The notes beneath the pieces are model-generated. The model was not told the DNA's origin, searched no databases, and saw only the letters and a program-made list of their open reading frames with translations. Shown here piece after piece: positions 10,380-19,115 of a stretch of 32,072 nt of DNA; position 1 is the stretch's first letter, and each line of letters starts with the position of its first letter. The position numbers and the translations under genes are program-made. Source of the stretch: Trichodelitschia bisporula (taxonomy: Eukaryota; Ascomycota; Dothideomycetes; Phaeotrichales; Phaeotrichaceae); assembly GCA_010356995.1 (NCBI GenBank), contig ML996699.1, forward strand, positions 892,146 through 924,217, given 5' to 3'.

Positions 10380-11262
10380 CGTCAGAAAGCATCGCGCATC
10401 TAGCAGCCGAAACCACTCGCGAAATGCGGAGCGCACTCATCATGTAGGCCAATTCCATCGAGGTAGACGTACAAGCATGAAATGAACGACTGTCGCGGAA
10501 CGCAGCACAGAAAACAGAACGCAGCGACGCTGAACGCAAGACAGAAAGCAACGCAGAACGCAGGACAGAAAGTAAAGCAATAAAACGTCCACTCCCATCA
10601 AGATGGTCATACCACAGGCTGATCCACCAGACAGGAGGCCCCGAGGAAAAGGCCCATTCGCGCAAATCTAGCAGCCAAAGTCACCGATGCAACGCCTTGC
10701 CTCGCAGACTATGCGGCGTCAGCCACCCGTGAAAGACGAAGCCGGGCCACATCTAGCAACCGAGACCGCTTTGACGACTGCCCATGAGATGCGAAGCCTC
10801 GCATAACTATGCGGCGTGAGCCACCCGTGAAATGTAAAGCCGGCGCAAGTCTAGCACGCCGAAGCCACTATTTGACAGCCGCCCCGAAATGCGGAGTACC
10901 GGTCAAGAAACCCCGACGAAAAAGGCCTATCAGAAACCATCGCGCGAATCCAAGCTACCGAAGCCGCTCATCATACGCGAAGGATACTCATCATACTAGG
11001 CAAAAGCTAGCCACTCCGCTCTCTAACAGCTGCCCAGGAGATGCGAAGCCTCGCATAACTATGCGGCGTGAGCCACCCGTGAAATGTAAAGCCGGCGCAA
11101 ATCTAGCACGCTGAAGCCACTATTTGACAGCTGCCATGAGGTGCGGAGTGCCAGACAAGAAAGGAAAGCAAGGCCTATCAGAAACCCATCGCGCGAAATC
11201 CAAGCAGCCGAAGCCACTCATCATATGCGAAGAGGTACTCATCATACTAGGCCATCCGCAAC
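10380..11262. repeat. Decayed tandem array, period about 252 bp
   Basis: The clearest pair is 10791-11042 and 11043-11262, which share long near-identical stretches such as GCGAAGCCTCGCATAACTAT and GCGTGAGCCACCCGTGAAAT, and the later motif ACTCATCATACTAGGC. Older partial units precede them (10660-10790 and about 10385-10450, with ATCTAGCAGCCGAAACCACT). A related simple motif (CGCARGACAGAAAGCAA) recurs at about 10285 and 10525-10575. The array ends 25 bp from the stop codon of the next gene. Open frames inside it are by-products of the repeat. Confidence 0.8.
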
Positions 11263-11286
11263 GTGCACCAACACCCACTAGCCCGT

Positions 11287-13047
11287 TCAACCCTCCCACG
11301 GCTTCTCCGGAGGGTCCTTCGGCGTGTCCGCAAGGAGCCCGTGACCGGGAGGGAGCTTGCGGGTCGCAGGACCGTGAATCTTCGTGTCCTCCCGGGGATG
11401 GCAGCGCACGTCCTCGTACCGAATCTGGCTGAGCGGAACTTCGTCAAAGGGGACAAAGGCCGGGAAGTCCCAGTTCAGCTTCACCATGTGGGCCGGAGGC
11501 CACATTCCGCTGCCCTGGGGCTCCTCTTCCTCTGGCTCCTCGTCCTTCACGCGGCCGTTAAGCTCCCGTTCGTTCTTCAGCCCTATCTGATTCAGTGCGA
11601 CGAGCGCCTCCGACCAATCCGGTCCCAAGGAGTCACTAGCCACCGCTGGCTCGCCCTCGTTCTCCCGCACGGTATCGCCGTCCATGGGGGCATCCATGAC
11701 CGCAGGGTCATCGATGTCCATGGGGTCGTCGATCTCCATAGGATCACCGCCGTCGCCACCGAAGGACACCGAGTCGAGCGCGGAGGCAAGATCGGCCATT
11801 TCCTTCGCGTTGCTGTCACCGGTATGGTAGGTGTCGTCATCCGAGTCTTCCTGGTCGTCCCATTCAGATATCGGATATACACGACCCCTACCAGGCACGA
11901 TGTTCGCGTCAATCACCCACTGCGGCGCAAGCTTCCGGTAACCGAGCGAGCGGGCCTGATCGAAATCAATGGTCCACTTGCTCCAGTACCTGCTGTAGCC
12001 CTGGCGCTCGATCTGAGCCTGCTTCTCCAAGATGAACTTTTGCGCCCTGTTGGGCCCGCCAGTTATCTCCCAACTCATGAGCTCGTCGAACTCGTCGGGG
12101 TATTCAGGATCCCACTCCGGCGGGACGTACGCCTCAGGCAAGGGATCGGCCGGCCGCACTGGTTCCTCAACATCGGGCAGCAGCAGTCTAACCTTCCTCG
12201 CCTTGCGGACGCGCGCCTTCTCCGCCGCCAACGCAGCCAAGGTGGCCGCCTTCTCGGCGCGTACCATCTCAAGCTCTCTGTACACCGGCGTCAGCATAAA
12301 AGATACATACCACTCAGCAGCGCCTGCTGCCTCGGAAGCACTCTCGATCCCAGCCCACAGGCTGAAGCTCAGAACGCCATCGAGCTGGCACATCGCGCGC
12401 GTCGTGAACCGCTCCCACAGCCCGGTCCGCCGCAACCGGCGAGGAGACGTAATCGCCGCCATGCGTTTGTTGACGCGAGCATCAACACCGCACGCGAAAC
12501 GACGTGCCTTAGCCATCCCACCAGCAAGCTTCTTTCCGGCACGGGAAGCAACATGCCCGAGACCCAGCCCCAACGTCTTGACGGAGGAAGCAATATCAGA
12601 TACAAGCCCACCAACGGTACCGGGTGCAGGTGGGAGCACCAACACACCGGCCATGATCAGGCTTTGGAACGCGACGTTCCGCGGCTCAAGGTTAACCCCA
12701 AGCGACATCACACCTTCGTCAAGACGTGGGAGCGGAACTGCGGACGCGATACTCACCGCGTGCGACGCGTACGCTGCAGCTGTCTTGACCGCTCGAGGAG
12801 GGTTAGGAAGTTGGGAGTAGTACGACGAGTTAGCGCGGATGGCGGCTTCGCGCTCGAGGCGCCTGCGTTGGATCTCCCTGAACACAGATACGGTAGAGCC
12901 GGGGGTGGGCTCGAAGGGCGGAGTGGCGTAGGAGGGGAAGATGTGGCGGGCGATGAGACGAGGGCGGGGAAGGAGGTCGGTGATGGCGCTGACAGTCGGG
13001 AGAGGAAGCCGGCGAGGCATGGCGGAGAGGTTGCGACGGATAGGCAT
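11287..13047 (-). CDS. Intronless 586-residue protein of unknown function
   Basis: A single uninterrupted minus-strand frame runs from ATG at 13047 to the stop at 11287. The N-terminus is basic and Pro-rich. A conserved-looking segment (IQRRRLEREAAIRANSSYY) comes next, then an Ala/Val-rich region around residues 90-165 that could include one weak hydrophobic helix. A charged Ala/Arg/Lys coiled-coil-like stretch lies near residue 270 (VRAEKAATLAALAAEKARVR). A Trp-rich middle follows (SRYWSKWTIDFDQARSLGYR), then a strongly acidic region with DDPMDIDD-type repeats, and a Pro/Trp-rich tail. I know no family with this layout. The opposite strand is open over the same span, but the minus strand has the better composition, a TATA box at a sensible distance and a pyrimidine-rich leader. 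It is probably a lineage-restricted gene; nuclear or mitochondrial location is open. Confidence 0.7.
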   Translation of the reverse strand: MPIRRNLSAMPRRLPLPTVSAITDLLPRPRLIARHIFPSYATPPFEPTPGSTVSVFREIQRRRLEREAAIRANSSYYSQLPNPPRAVKTAAAYASHAVSIASAVPLPRLDEGVMSLGVNLEPRNVAFQSLIMAGVLVLPPAPGTVGGLVSDIASSVKTLGLGLGHVASRAGKKLAGGMAKARRFACGVDARVNKRMAAITSPRRLRRTGLWERFTTRAMCQLDGVLSFSLWAGIESASEAAGAAEWYVSFMLTPVYRELEMVRAEKAATLAALAAEKARVRKARKVRLLLPDVEEPVRPADPLPEAYVPPEWDPEYPDEFDELMSWEITGGPNRAQKFILEKQAQIERQGYSRYWSKWTIDFDQARSLGYRKLAPQWVIDANIVPGRGRVYPISEWDDQEDSDDDTYHTGDSNAKEMADLASALDSVSFGGDGGDPMEIDDPMDIDDPAVMDAPMDGDTVRENEGEPAVASDSLGPDWSEALVALNQIGLKNERELNGRVKDEEPEEEEPQGSGMWPPAHMVKLNWDFPAFVPFDEVPLSQIRYEDVRCHPREDTKIHGPATRKLPPGHGLLADTPKDPPEKPWEG

Positions 13048-13288
13048 CGTCGTTTATGAAGAGGTAACTCCGGGTTCAGGAGGAGAGGTCAGAAGAGGGG
13101 GAGGAGGGCGGAAGAGAAATATGAAGAGAGTCGAGATGAGTGCTGTTAAGCAGAATGACAAGAATGCTGTTAGGCAAAGAGTGCTTGGAAGCAGAAGAAT
13201 GCTGGGGGAAAGCAGAAGGGCAGCGGAGCGTGAGATGTACTGTGTACGAAGAGGAAAAGAAGAGGAGGAGGAGGAGAGAGAAGGGCGG
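13048..13288 (-). promoter_or_regulatory. Pyrimidine-rich leader/promoter of the 586-aa gene
   Basis: Read on the minus strand, the 240 bases before the ATG are dominated by C and T, with runs such as CTCCTCCTCCTCCTCTTC. CT-rich tracts between TATA box and start codon are common in strongly expressed filamentous-fungus genes. This arrangement supports transcription from the minus strand. Confidence 0.5.
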
Positions 13289-13296
13289 TATTTATA
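13289..13296 (-). promoter_or_regulatory. TATA box (TATAAATA)
   Basis: A perfect TATAAATA on the minus strand, embedded in GGGTATAAATACCGC, lies 242 bases upstream of the ATG at 13047 and just before the CT-rich tract. Confidence 0.55.
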
Positions 13297-13574
13297 CCCC
13301 CCCTAGTTGATGTGGAAGCACAGGGAAGCACAGACCACCTGGTGTTTTTCCGGTGCGTTGCCGAGACGATTCTGTGGTTTGTGCGGTCGTGGGAGGAAGG
13401 AGCGATGGAGTGGCAGATGGAAGTGGATGGATTGGGTAGGTATGACTGCCAAGGCGACGACAGCAGTGAGGTAAGATGGTGACGGAGACGAGATGGGACG
13501 ACAGGTAGGCTTCTGTCCGAACGGCAAGGCTGACAGCCAGCCTTAGATGGGATGAGAGCCACCAGCAGGTTTAC

Positions 13575-13756
13575 ATGTAAACATCAACACGGTCATGCGA
13601 AGTGCGAGAGCAGCAGGATATCAAAAGGGACAATATCATTACTATAGCACCTCTCCATCCGTTTCAATATCTTCCTTCCTGTCCTTGCGAACCACTCCGC
13701 GCTGCTAACAGGCCCGAGCTGCATCTTGGACATATCATACCCATCGGCCTCAAGTA
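13575..13756 (-). pseudogene. Duplicated 3' end of the permease gene, copy 2
   Basis: This fragment repeats the last coding part and 3' flank of the permease gene at 14286-15961. Translated on the minus strand it gives ADGYDMSKMQLGPVSSAEW, against ANGYDVSKMGLGPVSSEES in the real gene. The flank matches in AGCAGCAGGATATCAAAAGG followed by GACAATATCATTACT. It lacks any upstream coding exon, so it is a tail-only pseudogene fragment. Confidence 0.8.
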
Positions 13757-13912
13757 GGCTCACAGATAACACAAGCAGCGCAACGGCAGCGAAAAAGCAG
13801 CATGATATCAAGAAGGACAATTTCATTACTATCAATTCCAAGTCCATCTGAATCTCCTCCTTCCAGTCCTCGCGAGCAACACTCTCGGTATTGCTAACCG
13901 ACTCAACTCCCA
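13757..13912 (-). pseudogene. Duplicated 3' end of the permease gene, copy 3
   Basis: A third, shorter and more diverged copy lies head-to-tail with copy 2. Its translation SVSNTESVAREDWKEEIQ parallels PVSSEESVVREERKEAI of the permease. The 3' flank is again recognisable (GCATGATATCAAGAAGGACA, then ATTTCATTACTAT, read on the plus strand). The permease stop position is not kept here, so one frame runs through copies 3 and 2 (13913-13593). This explains an otherwise odd 106-codon frame. Confidence 0.7.
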
Positions 13913-13942
13913 TGCGAGGAGCAAGACTGATGTAGTCTGTAA

Positions 13943-14165
13943 TGTAGACGTGGAAGGAGCATTGTTACGTCAGGAATGAGTATGCTTATCAAAGGGACAT
14001 GATGTGACGTGCGCATGAGAGGAGGAAGGAACAAATGAGTACATTTTGGCATCATCGCGTATTTGTTCTTGGGAGTCTCTTCATCTCCCCCTCTCTTCAT
14101 CTTTACTTTAATCTTCAGTTTGACAGTTGCCTTTGTAAATAATGAGCCGTTGCTCCCCTCAGACC
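13943..14165. repeat. Dispersed repeat, copy C
   Basis: This copy begins TGTAGACGTGGAAGGAGCAT and continues with TTACGTCAGGAATGAGTATG, GACGTGCGCATGAGAGGAGG, GCATCATCGCGTATTTG, a CTCTTCATC-rich tract and CAGTTGCCTTTGTAAAT. These match copy B (7193-7470) in the same order. It sits between the intact permease 3' end and its two duplicated tails. Confidence 0.7.
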
Positions 14166-14285
14166 GACTGAACAGGGAGAACCACAAACAGGTCCACAGA
14201 TAACACCGACACGGTAATACACACCCCAAGAGCAGCAGGACATCAAAAACGACAATATCATTACTGCAGGTATCTCCCCATCCCT

Positions 14286-15961
14286 CTAAATCGCCTCTTT
14301 CCTCTCCTCCCTCACCACACTCTCCTCACTGCTAACCGGTCCCAGCCCCATCTTCGACACATCATACCCATTCGCCGTCAGAAACTCCCGGAACTTGATA
14401 TCCTCCTCCTCAATCGTGTCCTGGTTGATGTCGGGCAGCGCCCACATAGCCAAGGCCCCTGCGACCAGCGCCAGTGTGCTCGCGACCCAGAACGGGTCCT
14501 GCCCGGCCCGCAGCGTGCCTTTGCCCGCGTGCTCCTGGATTGCGCGCAGCCCGTAGGAGCCCGCGAAGGCGCCAATTTTGCCCATTGCGGCCGCGATGCC
14601 GTAGTACTGGCCACTGTGGTGCGTTAGCATACGAAAGGAATATGACGAGGGGGAACAAACCGGATGCACGTCGCGCTGGTCTTGCTAGCTAGCAGACCGA
14701 TGTTGTCACCTGGCCCGACCTCGCCCAGCGCCAGGAAGATGCCGTACACGACCGTGAAGGCGCCGACGTTATGCGGCGTGTTGAGCCACTTGTAGCACCC
14801 CGCCATGATATACCCGACAATCGCCTGCGCCCAGACGGCATACGCGAGGAGGCGCTTCGGGCCGAGCCAGGGGACATCGGCAAGCAAACCGCCGATGATG
14901 CATCCGGGCATGTAGAAGAAATTGATGAGCACGTTCCACGCCATGCTCTTCCACAGCGGGTACTTTTTGCCGAGCAGGTGCGCCAGGATGCTGCTGGAGT
15001 AGATGCCGAAGCTGTAGGCGGACCAGTCGTAGATGAACCAGATGAGCGATACGATGAGGAGTCGGAACCAGTAGTAGCGGATTACGAGAAGCCAGGGTGT
15101 GCGGGTGTGCGCCATGGATTCGCGCTTGTAGGCTTCGGGCTCCTGCAGCTTGAGACGGAGCCAGAGGAGGGACAGCGGGGGGAGCACGCCGAGGCCGAGG
15201 CAGATGCGCCATGCGGCGCGGAGGTGGTTCTCGGTACACGCGACGACCTAGGCGAGTGGGTTAGGGTCGGGGGACTTCGGACTGCTGACGTTGACGTGCA
15301 GAATCACTGGGTGCACGTACCACAATCAACGACACGATCGCCGCAACCAAGAAGCCCAGATCAATCTGGACGTTGGTGAACATGATGAACCACTTGTTGC
15401 GCGAGCCCGCGCGCAGCTCGCCCGTCGACTCGGCGCAGCCCACGCTGCCAGCGGGATATTCTCCGCCAATACCGATCCCGAGCAGGAAACGATACGCCGT
15501 CAGCGCAGCCAGCATGCCGCCGAGGCTGCCCCCGGCGCCGTACGAGCCCGTGGCGAGAATGGCAAAGAGGATGATGATGAGGGTCGAGGCCATCAGCGAC
15601 CACTTGCGACTGTACTTGTCACTCGTGTAGCCGAAGATCAGCATGCCGAGGACGGTGCCGGCGAAGGTAATGGAGCTGATGTTCTTGAGCGCCGAGGAGT
15701 TGTCGTAGGCGTCGCCGTAGATTTGCGACAGCATCGTGCCCACCGTGCCGATGATCTGGACTATCAGCGACGCGCCCGCGCAACCCGGCGCAAAAGACTA
15801 CGTACAGCGTTGAGGTAGCCATCGGAGAAGAGACCTGCCCCGCAGGCAATCACGGGCCACAGACGCTCCCATTTGCTCTTGCCGGTGTCGACGAGCGGGT
15901 CTCTGCCCTCGGTGGGGTGGACGACATCGCCGGCTTCTTTGCTTTCCTGGACGTCGGCCAT
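14286..15961 (-). CDS. GIT1-like glycerophosphodiester/glycerophosphoinositol permease (MFS)
   Basis: Four minus-strand exons, 15961-15806, 15755-15321, 15247-14661 and 14613-14286, give 501 residues; the introns are 50, 73 and 47 nt. The product is a 12-helix major-facilitator protein. Recognisable signatures are ERLWPVIACGAGLFSDGYLN, SQIYGDAYDNSSALKNISSI, the loop GYTSDKYSRKW, RFLLGIGIGGEYPAGSVGCAE, WLVIRYYWFRL, WFIYDWSAYSFGIYSS, LGEVGPGDNIGLLASK and the spliced IRGQYYGIAAAMGKIGAF. It matches the fungal Git1/phosphate-permease group, proton-coupled importers of glycerophosphoinositol or glycerophosphocholine at the plasma membrane, usually induced by phosphate or inositol shortage. The C-terminal cytosolic tail (NGYDVSKMGLGPVSS) is the piece duplicated downstream. 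The exact substrate is inferred from family only. All helices and signatures are present. Confidence 0.95.
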
Positions 15962-17519
15962 GGGGGATGGGAGCTTAGGGTAGTGCTGGGGAGGCGGGGG
16001 TGTGTGGGGAAGGGGGGGAGGGGTAGATATAGAGGATTGGTCCCGGCCACCGTTGCGCCCAACGGATTTTTAGAGCGGGCGCTGTGCGGATGGTGTGTTC
16101 TAATCTCAGGGCTGGGGATGCAATCCCGGGTGTGGGGAGGGGAGACGAGTGAAGACCCGCGGGACAGATACGAGGAAACGCACGGCGAGGCCGGGGATCG
16201 TTGTCGAGGTGGCCTGGGCTAATCGCCAGGGCTTGGGTTATGGGGGCAGGGAAGGGACATTTCGAGAGATGTCAGAGAAGCCTTGCACGACTTGCACTGC
16301 AGATGCTGATGCGATGATATGCATGGTCTTGACCGGACGGGGCAGGTTGGCGTGTCCATCTCTGCATCGTGGGTCTAGCTTCGAGCACGGCGTGGCTGTA
16401 GCACTGGCGCTAACTGCCCAGACTTCATGACGGAGGGTAAGCTTCGTTCGGTGCTCCATAAGCGCGTGGCTGCAGATACGGCAAGCTTCTTGCGGCGCGT
16501 GGGCGTGAGCTTGCAAAGGCTTCGCCGTGGGAAGGAGTGTGAGGCGTATACGACGTCACATCGGCGGCATCGAAATGCGGCGCCCGAGCCGCGCATCGAA
16601 CAACCTTAAAAAGCACCAATCCTCTGCTCGCATCGCGGCACACTCCTCACGCAAGTCGCAATATTATTCTCCAGCCGTTTGTTAAGTTGTATCAGCGCAG
16701 ACGCCGCCTGCCCAGCCCAGCAAACTGCAGGCGGAGTAATTAGCACGCGACGCTGCGGCGTCAGGTTTAATGCTCGCGGATTAACATGCACCCCCCGCCC
16801 GGTGGCCGGGGGCGCTTATCTCAATCCGACCATTTCCCCGCGTTGGCGTTGCGAAGAGGATGCGAGTGACCTCTTCCTCATCCTCTACAAGTCGGGAGTA
16901 CGATGCGCGCTATCGCTCTCGCCGAAGGCGAGGCGGGCGACGCTGGTTCGTCGACTCGGGCACATCTCTACGTTCGTGCAATATGGATTCAAAGCCTTCA
17001 ATTCCATTCCGCAATACTAGCAAACTGCGATGCCTCCCTCCCCCCAAACCCACACCGCACTCTAAGATAAAGCGTGCGCGCAACACCCCCGCCCCCCACC
17101 GGGATCCCGCACAGAGTGCCCCGCAGCACCTCTCGGCCAACCGTTGCCGCACGCACGCCGGGCCCCGGCGCCGATCGGTTGAGCGAGGCCCGGCGACGGC
17201 CGGGGGTGCGTTGGTAGACGGGCAGCGTCCATGTCACGGGCTTGTCATGCCACTCACCTTTATTCCCAAAATACATCTATCTGCGTGGGAAGCTACCGAG
17301 GACGCTCGGTTCCAATTTCGAGCCGGGGAGTCGGGGCAGGGCTACAGAGTCGGGACGCCGAGAAGAGGTGCTGAGTCACAAGACGCTGGGTAAAATGAGC
17401 GAACAGACGCAGCCGCTCGCTTACGGAACCGCTCCTCAATAACCAATCTACGGTAAATGCAGCGCGAAAGAACATATGTAAATGTACACTAGACCCCAAC
17501 CTCTCTTCAATTACCGACC
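15962..17519. other. Intergenic stretch, permease promoter and PEX11 3' flank
   Basis: No gene is supported in these 1.56 kb. Open frames up to 177 codons exist on the plus strand (16860-17393), but they are Arg/Pro/Ser-rich, overlap opposite-strand frames and show no splice logic or domain. The left half should hold the permease promoter. Possible GATA-type sites such as CTTATCT near 16816 are present but weak evidence. I did not find a CACGTG phosphate-response motif close to the permease start. Confidence 0.5.
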
Positions 17520-18371
17520 CTACGCCGTCTTTTTCCACACCGAGTACACGCCGAGCAACGAGCTCACCGTGCCCGCGATCCCGACAAGCCCGTCGTCCAG
17601 ATTCAACAGGCCGAGCGACGTTGACGGCAGACAGATGTCGCACATGTCCTGCGCGAGTTGCAGGGACGTGGCGTTCCACTCGCTGGGGACGTTAGCGGCG
17701 TCATGAGTGTTAATACCGGGTACGTACCGCTCAATTTTTTTGCTCTCCACCGCGCCCTCGCCCTCCTTCTTGTCGACCGCCGCCGCGCGCTGGCGCAGTA
17801 CGTACAGCGTGTACAGGCCGGCGATGGTGTTGAAGGTAAGGCCCGAGAGCCAGAACTTTGCCGCCTCACGCTGGAGGCGCTTTGCGTTTGCGAGAGGACG
17901 GATGCCGGCGACGTCGAGCTGGCGCGGTTAGCATAACATGTTCTCTTCCTGTCCCACCGTTGTCGCTGCCCCAAACATACCACGCAAATGTTGTCCAGCG
18001 TCAAGTAACCCGCGTACCCGATCTGGCGGCCCACAGCGCAATACCGCAGCACGGGGTCCAGGCCCTTCGCATCGGCCGCCGTAGCAGCTGCCTTGAGGTG
18101 CTCGAGGAACTTGCCGACGCGCAGGAGTTTGCGCGCGATGCCGAGCTGCTTCTTGGCGGCTTCGAAGGGCTTGATGGTGGCGGCGGGGTTGTTGGTGCGG
18201 AAGAGGTACCAGGCGTAGAAGCGCGAGAAGTACTGGATCGTGCGGAGGAGCTTGTCGCGGCCGGCTGCGCTGTGTTAGTTTGGTTGGGGGGGGGGGGGGC
18301 GTACCTGTTGTCGCGGTGAACTTCAGCCAGTGGGCCACCGTTGGGTGGTAGATGACGGCGTCGGCGACCAT
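17520..18371 (-). CDS. PEX11: Peroxisomal membrane protein PEX11
   Basis: Exons 18371-18305, 18264-17981, 17918-17728 and 17682-17520 give 234 residues, the usual PEX11 length; introns are 40, 62 and 45 nt. The protein starts MVADAVIYHPTVAHWLKF and continues with TTAGRDKLLRTIQYFSRFYAW, FEAAKKQLGIARKLLRVGKF, GYAGYLTLDNICVLDVAG, KKIEREW and the terminal NLDDGLVGIAGTVSSLLGVY. These are the conserved Pezizomycotina PEX11 blocks, including the N-terminal amphipathic helices and the C-terminal membrane segment. PEX11 bends and elongates peroxisomal membrane before division. An in-frame ATG 18 codons upstream (18425) exists, but the family starts at MVAD. Intron 1 contains a run of 14 C on the coding strand. 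Intron 3 is stop-free and a multiple of three, so its retention would add 15 residues. Confidence 0.96.
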
Positions 18372-19115
18372 GGCGGCGGTGTTGCGGGGGATACGGAAGG
18401 TGAAGACGGTGGTGGAGATGGACAATTGGAGACGCTGAGGGCGCAGATTTCGATGGATGGGATGAAATGCGGCGGTGGCCGGAGGTGACGGTTGTGGTCA
18501 GGCGCCGCGCCTGTGATTGATGAGGAGACGATAGCCGGCTACGGGGCCGAGGCAATGGAGTGCTTGGCGGGTCCGGGGTGGATGGATTGCGGAGACGCGG
18601 GCGCGGACGCGGGGCGGAAAGCTAGCGCGCTGCTGTGATCGCGATAGCGGGGTTGGTGTTGAAGAGAGAGTGCGTGCGTTTGTGAGGTGAGCGATTGGTG
18701 TGAGCTGAGATCTGAGATGAGAGATGGGAGGAGATGCAAGAGTGCGGAGGTGATGTGGCACGCGAGCGTGGATGTGGAGACTGCCGCATGAGGTGGAAAG
18801 GGGTGTGGCGGTGCATCAGACGACGTCGATGAACCCCGATATCGCTCGCGATACTACGGACAATGTGGTGAACGGAAGCCAACGAGCACTACCCGTTCAC
18901 TTGCTTCAATGACACGACAAGTTCTTCAGTCTCTACCTCTCCCAGCTTCTCCTCTGTTTCTCCTGCTCACTCTCAGCCTCCGATCTCACGCACCCTTGCC
19001 TGCAGTGGTGTGCACGCGCTATCGATAAGACTAGGCAACCCTCCGAGAAGGCGACAGCTTCCTCGACCTTGACAACTTTTACATCCACTGTACTCTACAC
19101 CCACGCTCTTTCAGC
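18372..19115. promoter_or_regulatory. Divergent promoter region between PEX11 and the SNF2/RING gene
   Basis: The two genes are transcribed away from each other across 744 bases. The side near the SNF2/RING gene has a CT-rich plus-strand tract (about 18930-18980, TCTACCTCTCCCAGCTTCTC) typical of fungal promoters. I see no TATA box on that side. Minus-strand open frames (18498-18882) are His/Ser/Pro-rich shadows without domain content. Confidence 0.45.

Noticed and set aside
11263-13059. 598-codon open frame on the plus strand opposite the orphan gene
   Set aside because: It uses codons exactly complementary to the minus-strand gene and stays open because that GC-rich gene rarely uses TTA, CTA or TCA. 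Composition is Arg/Leu/His-heavy and there is no promoter support on that strand. Strand-specific RNA would settle it.
13593-13913. 106-codon minus-strand frame with a hydrophobic stretch, looking like a small membrane protein
   Set aside because: It runs across two duplicated fragments of the permease 3' end and flank, and its apparent membrane segment is translated former 3' UTR.
16860-17393. 177-codon plus-strand frame between the permease and PEX11
   Set aside because: Arg/Pro/Ser-rich, no domain, overlaps opposite-strand frames of similar quality and lies in the expected permease promoter.
18372-18425. 18-codon N-terminal extension of PEX11 from an upstream ATG
   Set aside because: PEX11 proteins of this group begin at MVAD; the extension has no counterpart that I know of. 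It cannot be fully excluded without transcript start data.
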